From the NCBI RefSeq assembly GCF_900105355.1, contig NZ_FNSC01000001.1:1798001-1862000 (forward strand): 64,000 nt of DNA, given 5' to 3'. The stretch comes from Pseudomonas anguilliseptica (lineage in GTDB: Bacteria; Pseudomonadota; Gammaproteobacteria; Pseudomonadales; Pseudomonadaceae). The translations under genes were made by a program, and so were the position numbers. The notes below the pieces were generated by a model. That model searched no databases. It had not been told where the DNA came from and was given only the letters and a program-made list of their open reading frames with translations. Below are positions 17,868 to 27,348 of this stretch, piece by piece; position 1 is the stretch's first letter; every line of letters starts with the position of its first letter.

Positions 17868-19118
17868 TCAACGGTAGACCGGGTAATCGGCGCACAGCCC
17901 TGCCGCCAGGGTCGCCACCTGCGCTTCCACATCGGCATCGCCGAGGTGGTCGAGGATGTTGCAGATCCACCCGGCCAGCTCGATGCTCTGCGCTTCCTTG
18001 AAACCGCGCGTGGTGATCGCCGGGGTGCCGATACGCAGGCCCGAGGTGACAAACGGCGACTGCGGGTCATTCGGCACGGCGTTCTTGTTGACCGTGATGC
18101 CAGCTCGGCCCAGGGCGGCATCGGCGTCTTTGCCGGTCAGGCCCTGACGGATCAGGCTGACCAGGAACAGGTGGTTGTCGGTGCCGCCGGAGACCACGTC
18201 GTAGCCGCGCTCGATAAACACCTTGGCCATGGCCTGGGCATTCTTGATCACCTGCGCTTGGTATTCCTTGAAGCCCGGCTCCATGGCCTCCTTGAAGCAC
18301 ACCGCCTTGGCGGCGATCACATGCATCAACGGGCCGCCCTGGGCGCCGGGGAAGACCGCCGCGTTGAGTTTCTTCTCGATATCAGGATTGGCCTTGGCCA
18401 GGATCAGCCCGCCACGCGGACCGCGCAGGGTCTTGTGGGTGGTGGTGACCACATCGGCAAAGGGAATCGGATTGGGATACAGGCCAGCGGCAACCAGACC
18501 GGCGACGTGGGCCATGTCGACAAACAGCAGCGCCCCGACCTTGTCGGCGATGGCACGGAAACGCGGGAAATCCAGAGTCTTCGAGTAGGCAGAGAAACCG
18601 GCGACGATCATCTTCGGCTGGCACTCCACGGCCAGGCGCTCAACTTCGTCGTAATCGATCAAGCCAGTGGCGGTGTCGATACCGTACTGCACGGCGTTGT
18701 ACAGCTTGCCAGAGGACGACACCTTGGCGCCGTGGGTCAGGTGGCCGCCGTGGGCCAGGCTCATACCGAGAATGGTGTCGCCGGCATTGATCAGCGCCAG
18801 GTACACCGCGCTGTTGGCGGAGGAGCCGGAGTGCGGCTGGACGTTGGCGTAGTCGGCACCGAACAGCGCCTTGGCGCGGTCGATGGCCAGCTGCTCGACC
18901 ACATCGACATGCTCGCAGCCGCCGTAATAGCGCTTGCCCGGATAGCCTTCGGCGTACTTGTTGGTCAGGCCGCTGCCCTGGGCTTCCATGACCCGCTGGC
19001 TGGTGTAGTTTCCCGAGGCGATCAGCTCGATATGGTGCTCCTGACGGCTTTCCTCGGCGTTGATGGCGCTGAGCAATTCGTCGTCGTAGCCTTGAATCTG
19101 GTCGTGCTTGCTGAACAT
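17868..19118 (-). CDS. glyA: Serine hydroxymethyltransferase
   Basis: This 416-residue PLP enzyme interconverts glycine plus methylene-THF with serine. The PLP-lysine motif [14 protein letters not shown] is intact, and the N-terminal [15 protein letters not shown] and YGGCEHVD segments match the family. The start at 19118 (MFSKHDQIQ) has GGAGATCC upstream. As first gene of the glyA-soxBDAG-purU-fdhA run it consumes the glycine and C1 units made by sarcosine oxidase. It is divergent from ltaE across 286 bp, where both promoters must lie. Confidence 0.96.
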   Translation of the reverse strand: MFSKHDQIQGYDDELLSAINAEESRQEHHIELIASGNYTSQRVMEAQGSGLTNKYAEGYPGKRYYGGCEHVDVVEQLAIDRAKALFGADYANVQPHSGSSANSAVYLALINAGDTILGMSLAHGGHLTHGAKVSSSGKLYNAVQYGIDTATGLIDYDEVERLAVECQPKMIVAGFSAYSKTLDFPRFRAIADKVGALLFVDMAHVAGLVAAGLYPNPIPFADVVTTTHKTLRGPRGGLILAKANPDIEKKLNAAVFPGAQGGPLMHVIAAKAVCFKEAMEPGFKEYQAQVIKNAQAMAKVFIERGYDVVSGGTDNHLFLVSLIRQGLTGKDADAALGRAGITVNKNAVPNDPQSPFVTSGLRIGTPAITTRGFKEAQSIELAGWICNILDHLGDADVEAQVATLAAGLCADYPVYR

Positions 19119-19404
19119 CGCGGATCTCCTGCGGCGCCTGGGCAGCGCATCTGTGTCGATAGCGGGCTGAGCCCTTGTGAGCCGATGGTATGACTGGCCC
19201 TGATCGGTCAGATGCCTAGGCACGCCACGGGGGATTGCGTTTGCGACATGCACAGGTCGCAATTGCGCAGACCCTCGCGACAGCGCGTTGCGGCTTCGCC
19301 TGTATGGCAGAGGATGTCGCCCACGTATCTGCACGCGGGCGTGACCGCGGATACAGTAGAAGCATCCCAAACGGCTTAGCGTTAGCGCTCACAAGGAAGC
19401 TCCC

Positions 19405-20451
19405 ATGCCCGATCTCTCGCAACAATTCGCCAGCGACAACTACTCCGGTATCTGCCCGGAAGCCTGGGCAGCCATGGCCGAAGCCAATCAGGGGCACCAG
19501 CGTGCGTACGGCGACGACGAATGGACGGCACGCGCCGCAGACCATTTCCGCCGCCTGTTTGAAACCGACTGCGAGGTGTTCTTCGCCTTTAACGGCACGG
19601 CGGCCAACTCCCTGGCCCTGGCCTCGTTGTGCCAGAGCTACCACAGCGTGATCTGCTCGGAGACCGCCCACGTCGAAACCGACGAATGCGGCGCGCCGGA
19701 GTTCTTCTCCAACGGTTCCAAACTGCTGCTGGCCAAGACCGAGAATGGCAAACTGACGCCCGAAGCGATCCGCGACATTGCCCTCAAACGCCAGGACATC
19801 CACTACCCAAAACCGCGCGTTGTCACCCTGACCCAGGCCACGGAAGTCGGCACCGTTTACAGCCTCGATGAAGTGCGCGCGATCAGTGCGGTGTGTCGCG
19901 AACTGGGCCTGCACCTGCATATGGACGGCGCACGCTTCTCCAATGCCTGCGCTTTTCTCGGCTGCAGCCCGGCCGACCTGACCTGGAAGGCCGGCGTCGA
20001 TGTGCTGTGTTTTGGCGGTACCAAAAACGGCATGGCCGTGGGCGAGGCGATCCTGTTCTTCAACAAGGACCTGGCCGAAGATTTCGACTACCGCTGCAAG
20101 CAGGCCGGTCAGCTGGCCTCGAAGATGCGTTACCTGTCCGCGCCCTGGGTCGGCATCCTGCAGAACGATGCCTGGCTGAAATACGCCCTGCACGCCAACC
20201 GCTGCGCGCAGCTGCTTGCCGAGTTGGTCAACGACATTCCGGGGGTCAGCCTGATGTTCCCGGTGCAGGCCAACGGCGTGTTCCTGCAGATGTCGGAACC
20301 GGCGCTGGAAACCCTCCGCGGCCAAGGCTGGCGCTTCTACACCTTTATCGGGGCCGGCGGCGCGCGCTTTATGTGCTCCTGCGACACCGACGAAGCGCGG
20401 GTGCGCCAGCTGGCAGGGGATATTCGCCAGGCGATGACAGCAACGAACTAG
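19405..20451 (+). CDS. ltaE: Low-specificity L-threonine aldolase
   Basis: The 348-residue PLP enzyme cleaves L-threonine or allo-threonine to glycine and acetaldehyde. The PLP-lysine lies in CFGGTKNGMAVGEA and the substrate region in HMDGARFSNA. It belongs to the glycine/serine branch of the betaine locus in pseudomonads. It is divergent from glyA and convergent with the small gene at 20616-20861. Its TAG stop is formed at the first base of the repeat element at 20451. The ATG has an AAGGAAG site. Confidence 0.94.
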   Translation: MPDLSQQFASDNYSGICPEAWAAMAEANQGHQRAYGDDEWTARAADHFRRLFETDCEVFFAFNGTAANSLALASLCQSYHSVICSETAHVETDECGAPEFFSNGSKLLLAKTENGKLTPEAIRDIALKRQDIHYPKPRVVTLTQATEVGTVYSLDEVRAISAVCRELGLHLHMDGARFSNACAFLGCSPADLTWKAGVDVLCFGGTKNGMAVGEAILFFNKDLAEDFDYRCKQAGQLASKMRYLSAPWVGILQNDAWLKYALHANRCAQLLAELVNDIPGVSLMFPVQANGVFLQMSEPALETLRGQGWRFYTFIGAGGARFMCSCDTDEARVRQLAGDIRQAMTATN

Positions 20452-20616
20452 AACCTGCTCAAGGGCTCGCGAGCTAGAGCCATGCAAGGCGCTACATTAG
20501 TAACAGCCTCCGGCTGGTCAAAGCGGCGAGGAAGCGGAGTGTACTTTTGTACATGAGCATTCCGAACCTGCTTTTAACGCAGCAGAGCCGACGCGCAGCA
20601 GACCTTGAGCCGGTTC
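20451..20616. repeat. MITE-like dispersed element, copy 1 (166 bp)
   Basis: The element is bounded by inverted ends GAACCTGCTCAA and TTGAGCCGGTTC and has an internal AGTGTACTTTTGTACAT palindrome. It aligns over its length with 61214-61351, apart from about 25 extra internal bases. It fills the gap between two convergent genes exactly, and both genes use a TAG at its edges as stop codon (ACTAG at one end, CTAG complement at the other). Confidence 0.7.
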
Positions 20617-20861
20617 TAGCGCGGCACCAGCGCCGGCAGCAAGGTGCGCGAGATCGCCTCACGTACATTCGGCAGCAGCGTCGCGCTGCCACCCAGCAAC
20701 TCCTCCACCAACCGCCGCAGCGCCACGGCGCGTTCTGGGCTTAGCCCGCTGACGGCATGCTCGCACGCCTGCTCGGCAGTGACCCCAGGTGGAATCGACA
20801 ACCCCAGCGCCACCAGGCGTTCGCGTAGATCCTCCTGATCGATCAGGTCGGCGTGCATCAT
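20616..20861 (-). CDS. Conserved small protein of the dgc-etf operon, function unknown
   Basis: This is an 81-residue, acidic, helix-rich protein with no membrane segment or metal motif. It starts at MMHADLIDQEDLRERL, with a GGAGG site 8 bases before the first of two ATGs. It lies 171 bp downstream of etfB on the same strand, with a REP in the gap. I recall similar small genes beside ltaE and the ETF genes in other pseudomonads but cannot name a function. An extra 28 codons upstream lack a good start and overlap the REP side. Confidence 0.7.
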   Translation of the reverse strand: MMHADLIDQEDLRERLVALGLSIPPGVTAEQACEHAVSGLSPERAVALRRLVEELLGGSATLLPNVREAISRTLLPALVPR

Positions 20862-20955
20862 GGTCAATTCCTCCAGTGGTGCGTTAATAAAGAAGGCTTT
20901 CGAGTCTGGCCCAACGTTTAAACGTTGCCAAATGCAATCCAGCAAATACAGGACT

Positions 20956-21015
20956 GTGGGAGGCGCTTTAGCGGCGAGTTTTTAATGGTGAATGCGCGGC
21001 TAAAGCCCCTCCCAC
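20956..21015. repeat. REP-type inverted repeat
   Basis: Arms GTGGGAGGCGCTTTAGCGGCGA and GCGGCTAAAGCCCCTCCCAC surround a loop. It lies in the gap between etfB and the 81-residue gene and belongs to the same class as 12478-12528. Confidence 0.85.
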
Positions 21016-21032
21016 ATCTACGATGACAACTC

Positions 21033-21806
21033 TTAACGCAGGACACCCTCTTCCAACAGTAACTTGAAGATAGCCTCGGCACCGGCCTGTGGCGATACAT
21101 CCTTGAGCACCTGCCCGCCTCCGCCGGATGCCTTGGCCGTAGCAGCCTTCATCCGCTCGGCGCCGGTCTTGGCCTTGATCACCTTGAGGCGCTTGGGCCG
21201 GGGCTTGGCCGGTTGCAGCTGAGCGCTGGCAAACAGCGGGTCAGCGACCAGCTCCACCTCTTCAGCGGTCAACAGGCCACGGCGAGCCGGGCCGAAGGCG
21301 CTTTGGCGGGCGACAGGTGCCGCGTTATCCACACTGGCGACAAACGGCAGACGCACCTGCAAACGCCGGCGCTGACCGCGCGGCAAGGCTTGCAGCACCT
21401 GAGCCACGCCATTGCTGACCTGCTCCACCGCCGCCAGCCCGACCACCAGCGGCCAGCCGAGCTGTTCCGCCAGCAGGTAAGGCAGCATGCCGGAGCCTTC
21501 GCCGGTTTCCGCCTGACTGCCGGTCAACACCAGCTGCGCGCTGGAGTCGGCCAGGTAGTCGGCCAGCACCGGCAGCGCATCGCTGTGCGCCGGTTTTTCG
21601 AGAACTTTGATCTGATTAAGGCCCATGCCCAGGTAAGCGCGCAGCGCTTCCTGCTACGGGTCGCCGGCATGCAGCACCTGCAAGCGCTCACCGGCCAGGC
21701 GCAGGCCCAGCTCGACCGCTCGAGCATCCTGCTCGGCGCGACGTGGGCGGCCGGAGGTCGGGTGAGCACCTACGGAAACCAGCGTAACTACCTGCAAATC
21801 AGTCAT
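21033..21806 (-). pseudogene. etfB: Electron transfer flavoprotein beta subunit, interrupted by an in-frame TAG
   Basis: The frame is open from MTDLQVVTLVSVGAHPTSGR at 21806 to 21033 except for a single TAG at codon 51 (21654-21656, between HAGDP and QEALRAYLGMG). Without it the product would be 257 residues of ETF-beta type, dedicated to dimethylglycine demethylase. All downstream family segments are present (LVLTGSQAETGEGSG, LLAEQLGWPLVVGLA). ATG 21626 could restart translation ten codons later but would lose the first 60 residues of the nucleotide-binding fold. It is either a nonsense pseudogene or a single-base sequence error. Confidence 0.85.
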
Positions 21807-21817
21807 GGCGCAGCTCC

Positions 21818-21894
21818 GTAGGGTGGAAGACGCTGTGTTCTTCCACCATGTCGGTGTGGGCAATGGTGGATTGGTGAAACGTCATCCACCCTAC
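21818..21894. repeat. GTAGGGTGG-type inverted repeat between etfA and etfB
   Basis: It begins GTAGGGTGGAAGACG and ends CGTCATCCACCCTAC. It belongs to the same class as the repeats at 12551 and 25109, and fills almost all of the 95-bp gap. Confidence 0.75.
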
Positions 21895-21901
21895 TGTTTG
21901 G

Positions 21902-23125
21902 TTACGCCGCATCGCATTCTGCTCCCTGCCGGTGGGCGGCAACACGCTCGATCAACGCCTGCAGGATCGCCGCAGACTCACCGATCACCGACAGATCAGC
22001 GCGCTTGATCATGTCGCAGGTCGGGTCGAGGTTGATCGCCACCACCTTGTCGCAGGCGTCAATGCCTTGCAGGTGCTGGATCGCCCCGGAAATCCCCACG
22101 GCCACATACACCCGCGCCGTGACCCAGATGCCCGACGCGCCAACCTGGCGCTCGCGGCCCATAAAGCCATCGTCCACCGCCACCCGCGAGGCGCCTTCGG
22201 TGGCGCCCAGCGCCGCAGCGGCCTGGTGGAACAGCGCCCAGTCCTTCACGCCATTGCCGCCGGAGAGAATAAATTCGGCCTCGGCCATGGGGATCTGCGC
22301 GGGATCGACCGCCACCGCGCCCAGATTCTGAATTCGTGGCAAGTGGCTGACCAGCGCCTCACTGAACGCCAGCGGCCGCACTTCATGGCGGGTTTCGCTG
22401 ACCGGCTCAGCGCATTCCACCGCCGCCAGAATCAGGCGTGGTGCTTGTTGCACCAGGTCTTCCCGACCGGCACCGGCACGCCCGCTGGCCATGCCATCAG
22501 CCACCTGCCAGACCCGCGTGGCCGGGCGTTCGCCGAGCTTAGCGGCCAGGCGACGGCCCAGCTCTCCGCCACCGCTGCGGCTGTCGGGCAGCAACCAGTG
22601 GCGCGGCGACAATTGCCGCTCCAGCGCACCCAACGCCAGCACACGCGCTTCCGGGGCATAGCCGTCGAAATCGTCACCGGCAAACTGCAGCAGGCGGTCG
22701 ACGCCGTTGCTGTCGAAGGCGCTTTCCTTGTGCTCGCCAAAGATCACTGCGACCACCGCGCCGTCGCGACCGGCAAGCTTGTGCGCCAGGCCGAGCAGGT
22801 CCTTGTCATGGGCGCTCAGGCGGCCGCCAACCATGTCCGGCACCACGGCGATATAGAACGCCGGTTGCTCGATCACATGCAGTGGCAATTGCACCACGGC
22901 ACTGGCCGTCGAGCGCTTGGCCGCGCCGCCCTGCTGCGCGCCGGAACGGTCGATGCGTTTAAGGCCGTTGGGGCCGACAAAGCCCACCGCATGCGGGTTC
23001 TTGCGCAGCACCCCGGCAGGGCTGAGCCAGCTGGCCACCGCCGGCTGCGTGGCGGCATGCAGCGGGTGCAGACGGTTGCGGGCAATCCATTCGGCCCGTG
23101 GATCACGGCGGATCAGGTCGCTCAT
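21902..23125 (-). CDS. etfA: Electron transfer flavoprotein alpha subunit (dimethylglycine demethylation)
   Basis: The 407-residue protein is longer than general ETF-alpha because of a pathway-specific N-terminal region (about 1-75, RRDPRAEWIARNRLHPLH). The ETF domain follows, with the FAD-binding C-terminal third: SGGNGVKDW, GRERQVGASG, YVAVGISGAIQHLQGI and VVAINLDP. It pairs with EtfB to carry electrons from dimethylglycine demethylation to the Fe-S protein DgcB. Its start overlaps the dgcB stop by four bases (ATGA). No lesion is visible. Confidence 0.9.
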   Translation of the reverse strand: MSDLIRRDPRAEWIARNRLHPLHAATQPAVASWLSPAGVLRKNPHAVGFVGPNGLKRIDRSGAQQGGAAKRSTASAVVQLPLHVIEQPAFYIAVVPDMVGGRLSAHDKDLLGLAHKLAGRDGAVVAVIFGEHKESAFDSNGVDRLLQFAGDDFDGYAPEARVLALGALERQLSPRHWLLPDSRSGGGELGRRLAAKLGERPATRVWQVADGMASGRAGAGREDLVQQAPRLILAAVECAEPVSETRHEVRPLAFSEALVSHLPRIQNLGAVAVDPAQIPMAEAEFILSGGNGVKDWALFHQAAAALGATEGASRVAVDDGFMGRERQVGASGIWVTARVYVAVGISGAIQHLQGIDACDKVVAINLDPTCDMIKRADLSVIGESAAILQALIERVAAHRQGAECDAA

Positions 23126-25086
23126 GGGCTTACCTCGGCTGCTTCACGCGGGGCCGGCGCAGGCTGCTTCGCCTCGACCACGCCATCGATCAACACATCG
23201 GCCACCAGCTCGGCAATGTCCTTGACCTCAGGGCGCGGGCCGACCACGCCTTCGAGCATCGCGGTGCACTGCGGGCAACCCACGGCGACCAGCTCGGCGG
23301 CGGTTTCCTTGATATCGGCCATGCGCATATCGGGAATCCGCTGCTTGCCAGGAATATCGGTGATCGGCGCACCGCCACCACCGCCACAGCAGCGGGAACG
23401 GAAGCCCGAACGCTGCATTTCCTTCACTTCGATGCCGATAGCATTCAGCACATTGCGCGGTGCTTCGTATTCACCGTTGTAGCGGCCCAGGTAGCACGGA
23501 TCGTGGTAAGTGACCGAGCCGCCCTTGTGGGTGCCAAGGTTGAGTTTCTGGCCGCTGATCAGCTGGTCCATATAGGTGCTGTGATGCAGCACCGTATAGC
23601 GACCGCCCAGCTCACCGTATTCGTTTTTCAGCACATGGAAGCTGTGCGGATCGCAGGTGACGATGCGCTTGAACTGGTACTTGGCCAGGGTGGCAATATT
23701 GCGTTTGGCCAGCAGCTGGAAGGTTGCTTCATCGCCCAGACGGCGGGCCACGTCGCCGCTGTCGCGCTCTTCCAGGCCAAGCACGGCGAAGTCGACCTTG
23801 GCGGCTTTCAGCACTTTGACAGAGGCGCGCAGGGTGCGCTGGTTGCGCATGTCGAAGGCACCGTCGCCGACCCAGAACAGCACATCGACCTTCTGTTTGT
23901 CGCTCATCAGCGGCAGGTTCAAATCCGCTGCCCAGTTCAGCCGACCACCGGGGTTGAAGCCGCCGGGGTTGTCGGTGGCGATCAGGTTGTCCAACACCTC
24001 GGCGCCCTTGTTCGGCGTCGCGCCCTTTTCCAGGGTGAGATGGCGGCGCATATCGACGATGGCATCGACGTGCTCGATCATCATCGGGCACTCCTCGACG
24101 CAGGCGCGGCAGGTGGTGCACGACCACAGCGTTTCGGCATCGACCAGGGCTTTGCCATGCAGATTGACGATGGGCAGATGCGGGCCGCCGCTGTGTTCGC
24201 CTACTGGTTTTCCTGGGTACGGCGAACCGGCGAACTTGGCATCGCTGCCGCCGGCCAGGCCAACCACCATGTCCTGAATCAGCTTTTTCGGATTAAGCGG
24301 CTGGCCGGCAGCAAAGGCAGGGCAGGCCGCCTCGCACTTGCCGCACTGCACGCAGGCATCGAAGTCGAGCAACTGGTTCCAGGTGAAATCCGTAGGCTTT
24401 TCCACACCCAGCGGGGCTTTAATATCGTCCAGATTCAAGGCCTTCAGCCCGGTCGAGCGACCGCCACCGAAGCGTTCGCTGCGGCGGTGCCAGGCCAGGT
24501 GCAGGGCGCCGGCGAAGGCGTGCTTCATCGGCCCACCCCAGGTCATGCCGAAGAACAGCTCGGACACACCCCAGGCCACACCGACAGTCAACAGCAGCGC
24601 CAGCACCCAACCACCAAATCCTTCCGGCAGGATGCCGGCAACAGGAAGCGTGGCGATAAAGAAGCTGCCGGCAAACACCAGCAGGCTTTTCGGCAGACGC
24701 ATCCACGGGCCTTTCGACAAGCGCGATGGCGGGTCGAGGCGGCGCTTGGCGACAAACAGCGCGCCGCCGAACATCAGCGCGGTCGCCGCCAGCAGGGCGA
24801 AGCCGAGGATGCGATTGTGCAGGCCCAAGCCGTGTACCAGAATCGCCAGCATGGCGGCCAGAACAAAACCACCGGCCGTGGCCACGTGGGTGTTGGCGAT
24901 GTATTTATCGCGCGCCACCACATGGTGCAGATCAACCATATAGCGACGCGGCATGGCCAGCAGCCCGCCTAGCCAGTCGACCTGAGCCGGGCGGCCACGG
25001 CGCCACATCAGAAAGCGTTTGACAGCACCCATCACCGCCAACGCCAGCGCGGCGAACAACAGAATGGGCAGGATGGTGTTCAGCAT
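23122..25086 (-). CDS. dgcB: Dimethylglycine catabolism membrane Fe-S protein DgcB
   Basis: The 654-residue protein starts at MLNTILPILLFAALALAV. It has an N-terminal multi-spanning membrane region of DUF3483 type (about 1-210, at least five hydrophobic segments). Two 4Fe-4S motifs follow, CVQCGKCEAACP and CRACVEECP, and then CCG-type domains (YHDPCYLGRYN; SRCCGGGGGAP). It should pass electrons from the ETF to quinones during dimethylglycine demethylation. It overlaps etfA by four bases and follows dgcA after 172 bp that contain an inverted repeat. Confidence 0.93.
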   Translation of the reverse strand: MLNTILPILLFAALALAVMGAVKRFLMWRRGRPAQVDWLGGLLAMPRRYMVDLHHVVARDKYIANTHVATAGGFVLAAMLAILVHGLGLHNRILGFALLAATALMFGGALFVAKRRLDPPSRLSKGPWMRLPKSLLVFAGSFFIATLPVAGILPEGFGGWVLALLLTVGVAWGVSELFFGMTWGGPMKHAFAGALHLAWHRRSERFGGGRSTGLKALNLDDIKAPLGVEKPTDFTWNQLLDFDACVQCGKCEAACPAFAAGQPLNPKKLIQDMVVGLAGGSDAKFAGSPYPGKPVGEHSGGPHLPIVNLHGKALVDAETLWSCTTCRACVEECPMMIEHVDAIVDMRRHLTLEKGATPNKGAEVLDNLIATDNPGGFNPGGRLNWAADLNLPLMSDKQKVDVLFWVGDGAFDMRNQRTLRASVKVLKAAKVDFAVLGLEERDSGDVARRLGDEATFQLLAKRNIATLAKYQFKRIVTCDPHSFHVLKNEYGELGGRYTVLHHSTYMDQLISGQKLNLGTHKGGSVTYHDPCYLGRYNGEYEAPRNVLNAIGIEVKEMQRSGFRSRCCGGGGGAPITDIPGKQRIPDMRMADIKETAAELVAVGCPQCTAMLEGVVGPRPEVKDIAELVADVLIDGVVEAKQPAPAPREAAEVSP

Positions 25087-25108
25087 GGCCGCACCCTTCA
25101 GATGATCC

Positions 25109-25190
25109 GTAGGGTGGATGGACGAAGCCATCCACCGTATTCAATTGCGCGTTGACCCGTGGTGGATAAGCAGAGCGTTATCCACCCTAC
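25109..25190. repeat. GTAGGGTGG-type inverted repeat between dgcA and dgcB
   Basis: It starts GTAGGGTGGATGGACG and ends CGTTATCCACCCTAC, with an internal complementary CCATCCACCG. It lies between two genes of one operon and could affect their relative expression. Confidence 0.75.
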
Positions 25191-25258
25191 AAAGGCCGCA
25201 TCGCGTCAGCCGTTAAGCTCCGTCGGGAGATGGCAGAAGCCATCCCCCGAGCCCTGAC

Positions 25259-27326
25259 TTAGACGTCCTTGCACAACCGCAGCGCGTCGTAGATCGCCGC
25301 GTGGGTGTTGCGCTGGGCCACGCAATCGCCGATACGGAACAGCAGATAGCCTTCACTCGCCTCGGATAAACAAGGCTGCGGCTGAATGGCGAACAGCGCT
25401 TCCACGTCGATCTGACCCTTGTTGCGCGAGCCGTCCTTGAGCGCGTAGTACAGGCGCTCATCGGGACGCACGCCGTTCTCCACCACAACCTGATCGACCA
25501 CCCGCTCTTCTTTCGCGCCGGTGTATTCGTTCTCCAGCACCGCCACCAGCTTGTCGCCTTCGCGGTAGACCTTCTCCAACATCAGGTCGCCGGTCATGAT
25601 CACTTCTTTCGGATACAGGCTGCGGTAATAGGTCGGGAAGCTGGTGCCGCCAATGGCTACACCCGGTTTGATGTCGTCGGTGACGATCTCCACTTTCGCG
25701 CCCTTCTCGGCAATAAAGTCGGCCACCGACATGCCGGTGAATTCACAGATGGTGTCGTAAACCAGCACGTTGTTGCCCGGCGCGACCTTGCCGTCGAGGA
25801 TGTCCCAACTGCTGACCACCAGGCCTTCGGCCGCGCCCCAGTGCTCGTTCTGCTCTAGGAACGGATGGCCGCCGTTGGCCAGCACGACGATATCCGGGCT
25901 CAGGTCCATGATGCTCGCCTCGTCCGCGCCGGTACCCAGGCGCAGGTCGATATTCAGGCGTGCCAGCTCCAGCTGGAACCAGCGGGTGATGCCGGCCATC
26001 TGATCACGCTGCGGCGCTTTGGCGGCCAGGCTGATCTGCCCGCCGAGGCTGTCTCTCTTCTCGAACAGGGTTACGTCGTGGCCGCGCTCGGCGGCGACGC
26101 GTGCGGCTTCCATCCCGGCCGGGCCACCACCGACGATCACCACCTTGCGCTTCGGCCCGCTGGTTTTCTCGATGATATGCGGCAGGCCCATATATTCACG
26201 GCTGGTCGCGGCATTCTGAATGCACAGCACATCCAGGCCCTGGTACTGGCGGTCGATGCAGTAGTTGGCACCGACGCACTGCTTGATCTGGTCGACCTGG
26301 CCCATCTTGATCTTGGCGATCAGGTGCGGGTCGGCGATGTGCGCGCGGGTCATGCCGACCATGTCGACATAGCCGCCTTCCAAAATCCGCGTGGCCTGAT
26401 TGGGGTCCTTGATGTTCTGCGCGTGCAGCACCGGCACCTTGACCACTTCCTTGATCCCGGCGGCCAGGTGCAGGAACGGCTCCGGCGGGTAGCTCATGTT
26501 GGGGATGACGTTGGCCAGGGTGTTGTGGGTGTCGCAGCCCGAGCCGACCACGCCGATGAAGTCGATCATGCCGGTGGCGTCGTAATAGGCCGCGATCTGC
26601 TTCATGTCCTCATGCGACAGGCCGTCCGGGTGGAACTCGTCACCGCAGATGCGCATACCGACGCAGAAGTCATCACCCACCTCTGCACGCACGGCCTTGA
26701 TCACTTCCAGGCCGAACTTCATCCGACCCTCGAAGGTGCCGCCCCACTCGTCAGTACGCTTGTTGACCCGAGGCGACCAGAACTGGTCGATCATATGTTG
26801 GTGCACCGCCGAGAGCTCCACCCCGTCCAGGCTGCCCTCTTTCGCGCGGCGCGCGGCGCGCGGCGCTGGCGTAGTTGCCGATCACCCGCCAGATTTCCTC
26901 GACCTCAATGGCCTTGCAGGTGGCGCGGTGCACCGGCTCACGAATGCCCGATGGCGACATCAGAGTCGGCCAGTGAAACCCATCCCATCTGGACCGGCGG
27001 CCCATATGGGTAATCTGGATCATGATCTTGGCGCCGTGCTTGTGCATGGCGTCGGCCAGATTCTGGAAGTGCGGAATGATTCGGTCGGTGGACAGATTGA
27101 CCGAACTCCACCACTGCTGCGGGCTGTCGATGGCCACTACCGAGGAGCCGCCACAGATGGCCAGACCGATGCCGCCCTTGGCCTTCTCTTCGTAGTACTG
27201 CACATACCGTTCGGTGGTCATGCCGCCGTCGGTGGCATACACCTCGGCGTGCGCAGTGCTGAGCACGCGGTTGCGGATGGTCAGCTTGCCGATCTGGATC
27301 GGCTGGAACATTGCTTCGAAAGCCAT
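25259..27326 (-). pseudogene. dgcA: Dimethylglycine demethylase DgcA, frameshifted by an extra 7-bp repeat
   Basis: The N-terminal part (MAFEAMFQPIQIGKLTIRN..., from 27326) and C-terminal part (to 25259) lie in different frames that meet at 26844-26864, where GCGCGGC is repeated three times. With two copies the frame is continuous (..NYASAARRAKEGSLDGVELSA..) and gives 686 residues, the length I recall for DgcA. Domains are an old-yellow-enzyme-like FMN barrel (HMGRRSRWDG), a 4Fe-4S cysteine region (CVGANYCIDRQ...C) and an NAD(P)/FAD fold (VVIVGGGPAGMEAARVAAER). DgcA demethylates dimethylglycine to sarcosine. As sequenced it would end early. Confidence 0.9.
26844..26864. repeat. Three tandem copies of a 7-bp unit inside dgcA
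   Basis: GCGCGGC is present at 26844-26850, 26851-26857 and 26858-26864 on the + strand. The reading frame of dgcA needs a copy number of 2 (or 5), so the third copy shifts the frame. Confidence 0.95.
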
Positions 27327-27348
27327 TACGGCACCCTCACGGAACTAA

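Noticed and set aside
16541..18121. A longer SoxB with a 110-residue N-terminal extension
   Set aside because: The extension overlaps glyA on the same strand and has Arg/Ser/Pro-rich shadow composition. The start at 17791 gives the family length and N-terminus.
26844..26864. A CRISPR or VNTR array at the tandem repeats
   Set aside because: Units of 7 bp without spacers are simple tandem repeats. No CRISPR repeat-spacer structure or cas gene is present anywhere in the window.
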